Source: Thiovulum sp. ES
GTDB taxonomy: Bacteria > Campylobacterota > Campylobacteria > Campylobacterales > Thiovulaceae
DNA: 39,069 bases
Reading direction: 5' to 3'
NCBI GenBank assembly: GCA_000276965.1
Contig: AKKQ01000011.1
Span: 1-39,069 of the forward strand
Made by a program: the position numbers and the translations under genes. Positions 33,161 to 39,069 of this stretch are shown here, one piece after another; the first letter of the stretch is position 1; each line of letters begins with the position of its first letter. The notes under the pieces are model-generated. The model saw nothing but the letters and a program-made list of their open reading frames with translations, did no database searches and was not told where the DNA came from.

Positions 33161-33760
33161 TTATCTCCAAATAAATGAAAGTGTAATTTCTTTTCCGTCT
33201 TCAGAAATTTCTAAAGTTTCGTCGTAAATTTTGTGCCACTCAAAAGTTGTTTTAATTGAATTCATAACATGATGAAACTCTTTTGAGAATGGAACTTTTA
33301 CCGAACTGATTTTTTTAGATTTGATTAAATCAAAACAGCTATTTACAAGTTCTTCATAAACGATTTTGTTTTTTGCTCTTTGAAGTCTGTAATCATGCAT
33401 CATGTGATAATTGTTTTGTAAAATCTCTTTGTTCATTTCTGAAAGATTTACTTTGTCGGCAACATGATCTTCCTCAAATTCAATTCTCTCTTTATATTTC
33501 TCAATATTTTCACTGTAAAACTCGGCAAAAGTTGATCGAACAGAAAGTAGAGTTTGAATGATTTCAGAATCTGAAAATTTGTTTCCACTGAAATTTTCAA
33601 GATGTTTTTCATCGTTTTCTGAAGTTGCTGAAAGAGTTTTAAGAATTGTTGTTACTGCTTGAAGATAAATATATTTGTCTTCTTTTGAGGGTTGAAAAGT
33701 AATCCCATTGTGAGAGATAACAGGTTTGTTTCCTGTCATTTTGATTTCAAGGTTTTCCAA
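33161..33760 (-). CDS. Conserved-looking cytoplasmic protein, unknown
   Basis: A 199-residue protein with no signal peptide, no membrane helix and no motif I recognise. The first 30 residues contain beta-like segments (MTGNKPVISHNGITFQPS). The middle is mainly charged helix (ENIEKYKERIEFEEDHVADKV) with an aromatic-histidine patch NNYHMMHDYRLQRAKNK. The end returns to strands (LEISEDGKEITLSFIW). It starts with TTG after AAAGGAA, with a TACAAT box at 33787-33792 upstream. It is the first gene of the operon with pyrD, 3 bases apart. Its coding character fits its neighbours, so it is a real gene of unknown role. Confidence 0.75.
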   Translation of the reverse strand: MENLEIKMTGNKPVISHNGITFQPSKEDKYIYLQAVTTILKTLSATSENDEKHLENFSGNKFSDSEIIQTLLSVRSTFAEFYSENIEKYKERIEFEEDHVADKVNLSEMNKEILQNNYHMMHDYRLQRAKNKIVYEELVNSCFDLIKSKKISSVKVPFSKEFHHVMNSIKTTFEWHKIYDETLEISEDGKEITLSFIWR

Positions 33761-33786
33761 AAAATTCCTTTTTTTGACTTTCTATA

Positions 33787-33792
33787 ATTGTA
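33787..33792 (-). promoter_or_regulatory. -10 box of the pyrD operon
   Basis: TACAAT on the minus strand, 27 bases upstream of the TTG start. Confidence 0.45.
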
Positions 33793-33921
33793 GCACTCTT
33801 AAAACTTAAAAAAGGTCAATATAATAAAAGTATAACTTTTAATAAAAATAAATTTCAAATATGAAAATAAATTTTAAAAGATTTCTTTAAAATTTCCAAG
33901 ATAAAATATATACCAATGTGA

Positions 33922-33927
33922 TACTAT
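33922..33927 (+). promoter_or_regulatory. Possible -10 box of the Mo-oxidoreductase operon
   Basis: TACTAT in TGATACTATTC (TGN-extended type), 38 bases before the ATG. The 120 bases upstream are almost pure A/T with no other feature I can see. Confidence 0.35.
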
Positions 33928-33964
33928 TCACTTGTAACTTAAACTACAACTTAAGGAACTTTAT

Positions 33965-34597
33965 ATGAAGTTAGGTTTTTTAGTTGATTTAAATCTCTGT
34001 ATGGGATGTAAAGGGTGCGAAATTGCCTGTAAGGTAGAGAATGAAGTGCCTCTTTCATCTTGGAGATTAAGAGTCAAATATGTAGATATGGGAACATTCC
34101 CTGATACGAAGCGAACTTTCACACCTTTACGATGTAATCACTGTGAAAATGCTCCTTGTGAGAGAATTTGTCCTGTTTCAGCTCTCCACTATATTGATAA
34201 CGGAATTGTCAATATTGACAAAGAGAGATGTATTGGTTGTGCGGGTTGTGTAATGGCTTGTCCATATGGTGCGATTTATATCGATCCAGAAACAAACACA
34301 GCAGACAAATGTACTTATTGTGCGCACAGAATTTCAACAGGGTTAATGCCGTCATGTGTTGTTGCATGTCCAGTTGAAGCGAATATCTTTGGAGACTTAG
34401 AAGATTCAAGCAGTGCGATTAGTAAGTATATTATGAGTAATGATGTCAAAGTTAGAAAGCCTGAAAAAGGAACTTTCCCTAAACACTTCTATGCAGGTGG
34501 TGGAGATGTAAATCTAAATCCATTAGCATCAAAAAGAGAAGAGGGACATCAATTATTTAACAATATTACTCACCTTAAACATGTAGGAGTACACTAA
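33965..34597 (+). CDS. Four-cluster ferredoxin subunit (PsrB/TtrB/SoeB-like)
   Basis: The electron-transfer subunit linking the membrane quinone subunit and the molybdenum catalytic subunit. The 210 residues hold four cysteine groups for [4Fe-4S] clusters: C12xxC15xxC18xxxC22, then CNHCENAPCERIC near 58, CIGCAGCVMAC near 92, and CTYCAHR with a later CVVAC near 118-140. There is no signal peptide, so export would rely on the Tat signal of the catalytic partner. AAGGA lies 7 bases before the ATG. The stop overlaps the next ATG (TAATG). It is the first gene of the B-C-A operon. Confidence 0.93.
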   Translation: MKLGFLVDLNLCMGCKGCEIACKVENEVPLSSWRLRVKYVDMGTFPDTKRTFTPLRCNHCENAPCERICPVSALHYIDNGIVNIDKERCIGCAGCVMACPYGAIYIDPETNTADKCTYCAHRISTGLMPSCVVACPVEANIFGDLEDSSSAISKYIMSNDVKVRKPEKGTFPKHFYAGGGDVNLNPLASKREEGHQLFNNITHLKHVGVH

Positions 34598-35502
34598 TGG
34601 TTGAACATACTTTACCAGCCACTCAAGCTGTTGTTACCCTAGATGTTGCCTTACCAGGTATCGTTTGGGGTTGGATTATCACAATGAATATGTGGGCGAA
34701 ATCTATTGGAACAGGTGTTATTTTTATAGGTTTTTATCTCTTAAAAAAATATCCTGACACAAAAGATGTAACATTCTTAAAAATGCCATTGGTAATTATT
34801 TCACTGGTATTTATTCACATTTTCTTACTATTTACAGTTCTTGATTTACACCAGATGTTTAGATTCTGGCATATTTTCTTCTATCCGCATTGGACATCGG
34901 CAATTACAGTTGGTGCGTGGATTGTAACAGGTTTAGTGGGTGTTCTATTCTTAATGGCAGCAGCTAAATTTGTGAAAAAAGATTCTCTTTACGATTCGCT
35001 TATGCCGTGGGCGGTAATTCTCTCAATTCCTGTTACACTTTATACAGCGGGAATTATGGCGGAAGCGAGTGCAAGAGAGTTATGGCAAATGCCAACTGAA
35101 ATGGTTCAAATGATTCTTGCTGCAACTCTAACTGGTTCTGCAACACTTCTACTTGTTGGAATGAACAGATTTAGCGATGAGGTCAAACGAGACTTATCGG
35201 TTGTTCTTGGTCTTTCTGCATTTGCTGCTTTCATGCTTTATATGGGTGAGTTAGTTTTTGGTCCAATGAAAGCTGAAGAAGTTGCTGCCGTTCTAACTTA
35301 TGTTCAAGCTGGTGGTGAATATTCAACAATGTTCTGGATCGGACAAACATTCGCATTTATCGTGCCGTCTGTTTTAGTATTACTTGCTGTTACGAGCAGA
35401 GCATATACAATTATGCCACTTGCTGCTGTTTCTGCGATTGTTGGTCTTTGGTTAGTAAAACATGTTTGGCTAATCATTCCACAACTTTTACCAATGAGCT
35501 AA
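34597..35502 (+). CDS. NrfD/PsrC-family membrane quinone subunit
   Basis: The integral membrane anchor that exchanges electrons with the quinone pool. The 301 residues form about eight transmembrane helices (approximately 20-45, 62-84, 98-125, 135-157, 168-189, 200-221, 245-266, 272-298), as in PsrC of polysulfide reductase. Charged or polar residues inside helices (D82 and H85 around VLDLHQMF, E157) are candidate quinone contacts. GTAGGAG precedes the ATG. The length of 301 is short among NrfD proteins, which are commonly 310-400. One perfect uptake-like word lies in a cytoplasmic or periplasmic loop. Confidence 0.92.
   Translation: MVEHTLPATQAVVTLDVALPGIVWGWIITMNMWAKSIGTGVIFIGFYLLKKYPDTKDVTFLKMPLVIISLVFIHIFLLFTVLDLHQMFRFWHIFFYPHWTSAITVGAWIVTGLVGVLFLMAAAKFVKKDSLYDSLMPWAVILSIPVTLYTAGIMAEASARELWQMPTEMVQMILAATLTGSATLLLVGMNRFSDEVKRDLSVVLGLSAFAAFMLYMGELVFGPMKAEEVAAVLTYVQAGGEYSTMFWIGQTFAFIVPSVLVLLAVTSRAYTIMPLAAVSAIVGLWLVKHVWLIIPQLLPMS
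35175..35184 (+). repeat. CGATGAGGTC word, perfect 10-mer
   Basis: Within the NrfD gene, coding GAT GAG GTC (D-E-V) in the loop RFSDEVKRD. It is the last perfect copy before the window end. Confidence 0.85.
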
Positions 35503-35516
35503 GGAGAAGATAATAT

Positions 35517-38500
35517 ATGTTTTTTGAAAGTAGAAGAAACTTTTTAAAAGGTACAGCTCTTGCCGTTGGTGGTGTGGCTGTTGCAAAAGGTGTCTTTAGT
35601 GGAGTTTCTCCAGAATTAGAGGCTGAAAGTGAATTTTCAATAACTCCTGAAAATCTTGATTTCTACCCACCACTTGATCAATGGGAAGATTTTAATGAAC
35701 TTGACGGAAATGATTGGAAACGAGGTGGTATTGGTCGAAAAGGTGTAAAAAGCGAAGAAAATCCAGACGGAATTAAAGTAAATAATTTTACAATCGTTCC
35801 AACTGCTTGTTCAAACTGTGAAGCATCTTGTGGTCTAACTGCTTGGGTTGATAAAGAGACAATGGTTGTCAAAAAATACATGGGTAACCCTCTTCATGCT
35901 GGTTCTCGAGGTCGAAACTGTGCAAAAGGTTATGCTGCCCAGTCTCAAATGTATGATCCAGACCGAATTCCTTTCCCACTAAAAAGAGCTGAAGGTTCAA
36001 AACGGGGTGAAGGAAAATGGGTTAGAACAACTTGGCATGATGCAATGACTGCTATCGGTAAAAAGATGGGTGATACTCTCCGAAACGGTGATGAGCTATC
36101 TAAAAAATCTGTTATGTTCCATGTTGGGCGACCAAATGAGAACGGATTTACTGGAAAAGTTTGGCATTCACTCGGTGTTGATGCATTCAACTCACACACA
36201 AATATCTGTTCTTCTGGTGGTCGGACTCCGACAATTCAGTGGGCAAATGATGACCGAACAAGTCCAGATTGGGCAAATGCAAAACTTGTTTTCTTGAATT
36301 CATCACATGCGGCTGATGCTGGACACTATTTCCAACAATCTGCTGGATTTATTGCTGATGCTAGAAAAAAAGGTGCAAAACTTGTTGTTATGGATCCAAG
36401 ACTCTCTAACTCGGCAGGTATTGCTGATTTATGGATTGCTGCTTGGCCAGGAACTGAAGCTTCTATTTATCTCTATTTAGCAAACAGAATTCTTCAAGAA
36501 AATAAAGTTCATGACACTTTTGTAAAAGAGTGGGTGAATTGGGGACATTTCCTAAAAAATGAAAACTATCTAAAATTCATGATGGATCGAGGATATATTT
36601 CACAACTTCCAAAAGATAATTCATATGAGAGTTTCATCGAATTATTAAAAGAGTTGTATGCTCCATACACACTTGAGTATGTTTCAAAAGAGACTCATGT
36701 TCCTGCTGAAAAACTTGAGCAACTTTATGACATCTTTATTTGGGCTGGTGACTCAATTTCAACTTATTTCTGGAGAGCGGCTGCAGCGGGTAACCGAGGT
36801 GGTTGGATGTCTGGACGAGCTGGATACCTTTCACTTGTTCTACGAGGTGCAATTGGTACAGAAGGTGGTACATTCTTCCATCACTGGCATGTTATTTCAA
36901 TCGCAGGAAAAGGTGGAAAATCTACTGTTGGTAACGGAGATATTCCAAAAGTTGATCACTGGAATGAGCTTACTTGGCCTCCAGAATGGCCTCTTTCAAC
37001 TTATGAAATGTCATATTTGCTACCTCATCTTCTTTCAGATACCGAGTGGCAGAAAAAATGGACTGCAAAAGGTCTTAAAGTTCCAACAAAACTTTCAGTT
37101 TGGATTCCAAGAATGTATAACCCTGTTTGGATTAATCCAGATGGTTTCCGATGGATCGATACTCTTAAAGATGAGTCTAAAATGGAGCTTACTTTCAACT
37201 TATCGCCGACTTGGTCTGAAACAAACTGGTTTGTAGATTATATTTTACCAGTTGGATTAGCGGGTGAAAGACATGATCAACACTCTGAAGCAACTTTCCC
37301 TGGACGATGGACTTCATTCCGACAACCAGTATTGAGAGTTGCAATGGAACAAGCTGGTTGGAAGCCAAAAGATCCAAACAAAGCTACTCTTGAAGCTCAC
37401 ATCAAAGCAGGTCTTGGTGAGATTTGGGAAGAAAATGAGTTCTGGATGAACATGGCTGTAAATTACATCGATCCAGATGGTAGTTTAGATGTTAAACAGC
37501 ATTGGGAATCAAAAATCAATAAAGGGAAACCTGTAACGATTGCCGAATGGTATGATGCTGCATTCTCAAAACTTCCAAAACTTGTGAAAACTGCGAAAGC
37601 TGATCCAAAATATCAAGATGAGCAATTCCCAGTTTATGCTTACATGAGAGATCACGGAACTTGGTTAGAAGAAGACAAAATCTATCATGCTCAAAAACGG
37701 GAACTTCACGAAGTTAAAGAAGAGATTTATGATGCTTCAACAGACACATATGTAACAAAAGAGTGCTATGTTTCTCATGGACACCGATACGACAAAAAGC
37801 ATGTTACGAAAGATGAGTTTGGAACTCTAGTTTATGAACATGATGGACATAAAAAATCTATTGGTGTTGAAGTTGATGGAAAACTTAGAGATGGTTTTGC
37901 AACTCTTGATAAAAAACTCGATTTCTTTTCAGAGTGGATGACAGAGTGGAAATGGCCTGAATATGCAATTCCATTCTATCCACGAAATGAGAAAGAGAAA
38001 GAGGAGATGCCTCATATCGTTTCTCATGTTCATCATAGATATATGACGGAAAAAAATGAGCGAGGTGAGAAAAACTCATTTGCACTTAACACTGTTTTCA
38101 GACTTCCGTACAACATTCATACAAGATCGGTGAATTCAAAACACTTGATGGAAATTTCTCAAAACCACGATCCAATTTGGATTGCAACAGGTGATGCGGA
38201 AAGACTTGGCTTCAAACGAGGTGATGCTGTTAAAGTTAAAATTGTTGATTCAGTTTCTGGACTTGAAAGCGGATATTTCGTAGGTATGGCTGTTCCAACA
38301 GAAGGTGTTCTACCAGGAACTTTAGCTTGTTCTCATCACGGTGGTAGATGGAGAGTTGTAAATTCTGTTGAGATCAAAAACGGTTCAGAAGTTGGTGATT
38401 TCCAACCTGAAGGTTTCACTGGCACTTTAGGTGTTATGGGAATCGGTGCTCCACTTGCCGAACTTGAAATGGTTGAGGAAGATGGAAAAGTTGGAAAACT

Positions 38501-38870
38501 TCGATGGAGTGCTGGAATCGAACAGAATCGAAAACCTTGGCAGTTCGCTGAATACAACAAAGATATTGACAATATTTGGTGGGACGGACTTTCAGGAGCT
38601 TGGCAAAATGCCGTTGCTGCTCCACACCCTGACCCAATTTCTGGAATGCACTGTTGGCACCAAAAAGTTCTTCTCGAACAAGTCAGCAAAGATGAAAAAA
38701 TCGGTGATGTCTATGTGAATTATGATAATAACTTCAAAGTTTATCAAGCATGGAGAGATGAATTGGCAAGACCACTCAACTCTTCTGACACACTCCGAAG
38801 ACCAATGCACATCAAACGACCTTGGGTTCCAATCTCGAAAAAAGGTTACACAGTCTCAATCAAAGACTAA
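35517..38870 (+). CDS. Tat-exported molybdopterin oxidoreductase catalytic subunit (PsrA/TtrA/SoeA-like)
   Basis: The 1117-residue Mo-bisPGD enzyme has a twin-arginine signal SRRNFLKG at residues 5-12. A [4Fe-4S] site is at C98xxC101xxxC105 and C135. The likely Mo ligand is C231 in HTNICSSGG. The C-terminal dinucleotide-binding domain begins near residue 900 (DPIWIATGDAERLGFKRGD). It is longer than typical PsrA (about 750), with an apparent insertion around residues 640-860 rich in charged and aromatic residues. Candidate substrates are polysulfide, thiosulfate, tetrathionate or sulfite. The gene order B-C-A equals that of tetrathionate reductase (ttrBCA), but sequence motifs alone do not settle it. 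AAGGAGA precedes the ATG. No TorD-like chaperone is in view. Confidence 0.9.
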   Translation: MFFESRRNFLKGTALAVGGVAVAKGVFSGVSPELEAESEFSITPENLDFYPPLDQWEDFNELDGNDWKRGGIGRKGVKSEENPDGIKVNNFTIVPTACSNCEASCGLTAWVDKETMVVKKYMGNPLHAGSRGRNCAKGYAAQSQMYDPDRIPFPLKRAEGSKRGEGKWVRTTWHDAMTAIGKKMGDTLRNGDELSKKSVMFHVGRPNENGFTGKVWHSLGVDAFNSHTNICSSGGRTPTIQWANDDRTSPDWANAKLVFLNSSHAADAGHYFQQSAGFIADARKKGAKLVVMDPRLSNSAGIADLWIAAWPGTEASIYLYLANRILQENKVHDTFVKEWVNWGHFLKNENYLKFMMDRGYISQLPKDNSYESFIELLKELYAPYTLEYVSKETHVPAEKLEQLYDIFIWAGDSISTYFWRAAAAGNRGGWMSGRAGYLSLVLRGAIGTEGGTFFHHWHVISIAGKGGKSTVGNGDIPKVDHWNELTWPPEWPLSTYEMSYLLPHLLSDTEWQKKWTAKGLKVPTKLSVWIPRMYNPVWINPDGFRWIDTLKDESKMELTFNLSPTWSETNWFVDYILPVGLAGERHDQHSEATFPGRWTSFRQPVLRVAMEQAGWKPKDPNKATLEAHIKAGLGEIWEENEFWMNMAVNYIDPDGSLDVKQHWESKINKGKPVTIAEWYDAAFSKLPKLVKTAKADPKYQDEQFPVYAYMRDHGTWLEEDKIYHAQKRELHEVKEEIYDASTDTYVTKECYVSHGHRYDKKHVTKDEFGTLVYEHDGHKKSIGVEVDGKLRDGFATLDKKLDFFSEWMTEWKWPEYAIPFYPRNEKEKEEMPHIVSHVHHRYMTEKNERGEKNSFALNTVFRLPYNIHTRSVNSKHLMEISQNHDPIWIATGDAERLGFKRGDAVKVKIVDSVSGLESGYFVGMAVPTEGVLPGTLACSHHGGRWRVVNSVEIKNGSEVGDFQPEGFTGTLGVMGIGAPLAELEMVEEDGKVGKLRWSAGIEQNRKPWQFAEYNKDIDNIWWDGLSGAWQNAVAAPHPDPISGMHCWHQKVLLEQVSKDEKIGDVYVNYDNNFKVYQAWRDELARPLNSSDTLRRPMHIKRPWVPISKKGYTVSIKD

Positions 38871-38902
38871 AAACCTTTGTGCTGATACATTTTTGTATTC
38901 TT

Positions 38903-38961
38903 GCTGAATTAATTTCAGCTTTTATGCTGAACTTGTTTCAGTACTTTCCCTTTTTGGGAAA
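38903..38961 (+). terminator. Three tandem hairpins after the Mo-oxidoreductase operon
   Basis: GCTGAA/TTCAGC (38903-38919, followed by TTTTAT), CTGAA/TTCAG (38927-38941) and TTTCCC/GGGAAA (38945-38961) stand in a row. The first is the best terminator candidate. The second is the inverted copy of the 15-mer in the TnpB remnant, so this is partly repeat-derived. Confidence 0.6.
38927..38941. repeat. 15-base palindromic repeat shared with 12556-12570
   Basis: CTGAACTTGTTTCAG is exactly the reverse complement of the inner palindrome at 12556-12570, 26 kb away. Confidence 0.75.
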
Positions 38962-38998
38962 ACCTCGTGAAAAACTTTCAATAAAAAACATTTTTTTC

Positions 38999-39004
38999 TA
39001 TAAT
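38999..39004 (+). promoter_or_regulatory. -10 box of the second HTH gene
   Basis: TATAAT after TTTTTTTC, 25 bases before the TTG start. Same spacing as for the paralogue at 14732. Confidence 0.5.
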
Positions 39005-39028
39005 TACTAAAAATTGAAAAGGACTTTT

Positions 39029-39069
39029 TTGGAACAAAAAAAAGAAGATAATTTAGTAAAAAAGACTTG
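39029..39069 (+). CDS. Start of a second small HTH protein, cut by window end
   Basis: Only the first 13 codons are present: TTG then EQKKEDNLVKKT. The AAAAGGA site is 6 bases before the TTG. The N-terminus lines up with the 77-residue HTH protein at 14732 (ENKEENLVKKT), and start codon, ribosome site and promoter spacing agree. It is therefore most likely a paralogue; the helix-turn-helix itself lies beyond the edge and cannot be confirmed. Confidence 0.6.
   Translation, partial: MEQKKEDNLVKKT

Noticed and set aside
1889-35184. The GATGAGGTC word as a Chi or KOPS element
   Set aside because: Copies are balanced between strands (7 and 8 perfect), while Chi and KOPS are polarised. Not excluded without replication direction.
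2527-35184. The word as a by-product of the peptide D-E-V
   Set aside because: Other D-E-V sites in the window use GAT GAA GTT (for example in the large lipoprotein), and the word also occurs in four other frames and between genes.
36658-37236. Long plus-strand frame inside the molybdopterin gene
   Set aside because: It is a shifted frame of a conserved catalytic subunit, with no ribosome site.
33965-38870. Naming the operon ttrBCA, psr or soe
   Set aside because: Gene order alone supports ttr, but the catalytic sequence gave no decisive motif.
3241-39028. tRNA or rRNA genes in the intergenic gaps
   Set aside because: No cloverleaf-like or rRNA-like sequence was found in any gap; all gaps except 11554-12177 are under 300 bases.

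Overview
The window looks like chromosome from a low-G+C member of the Campylobacterota (Epsilonproteobacteria), probably a free-living sulfur-metabolising relative of Sulfurimonas, Sulfurovum or Thiovulum. The clues are the AT-rich sequence, TAGAAT/TATAAT-type -10 boxes with no clear -35, frequent TTG starts, LPP20-type lipoproteins, a MurF with an N-terminal membrane region, PseG-type sugar chemistry, and a NrfD/molybdopterin oxidoreductase operon. The genus is inference.

Layout. 1-3192 (minus): a repeat-containing membrane protein cut by the window edge, then secA. 3350-5834 (plus): a DUF1566 protein, a small exported protein resembling a subtilase propeptide, hldD, and an SCP2-like protein. 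5883-9158 (minus): a very large lipoprotein of unknown function. 9298-11553 (plus): a short form of the large NAD-glutamate dehydrogenase. 11554-12672: a degraded zone with palindromic repeats, a Bro-N-like fragment, an IS200/IS605-type right end with an omega-RNA-like hairpin, and the C-terminal remnant of a TnpB whose zinc-ribbon cysteines are gone. 12673-14462 (minus): fabD-glyQ. 14732-16767 (plus): a small HTH protein, a Bro-N protein and a DUF455 ferritin-like protein. 16795-19139 (minus): two LPP20-type lipoproteins and an MltC-like transglycosylase. 19233-22333 (plus): murF, a KdsC-like phosphatase and a StiP/PRTase protein of the kind linked to Ter systems. 22354-24443 (minus): a coiled-coil lipoprotein and fabG. 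24484-31441 (plus): a cytidylyltransferase-like/PseG fusion, an SpsF-like protein, dxs, a DUF493 protein, moaA, an OsmC protein and trpS. 31473-33760 (minus): an unknown gene, pyrD and a degenerate PRTase. 33965-38870 (plus): a four-cluster ferredoxin, NrfD and a Tat-exported molybdopterin catalytic subunit in B-C-A order. The window ends at the start of a second copy of the small HTH gene, after three tandem hairpins.

Most genes are housekeeping or envelope functions: protein export, lipopolysaccharide heptose, peptidoglycan, fatty acids, isoprenoids, molybdenum cofactor, pyrimidines and tRNA charging. MoaA makes the pterin precursor that the terminal oxidoreductase needs.

The strongest unexplained signal is at DNA level. 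The 10-mer CGATGAGGTC occurs 15 times on the two strands, and its 9-mer core GATGAGGTC 19 times. It falls in five of the six possible reading frames; the sixth would create a TGA stop. One copy is intergenic and joined to a hairpin. It behaves like a DNA uptake sequence or another genome-wide recognition word. I know of no such word described in Campylobacterota.
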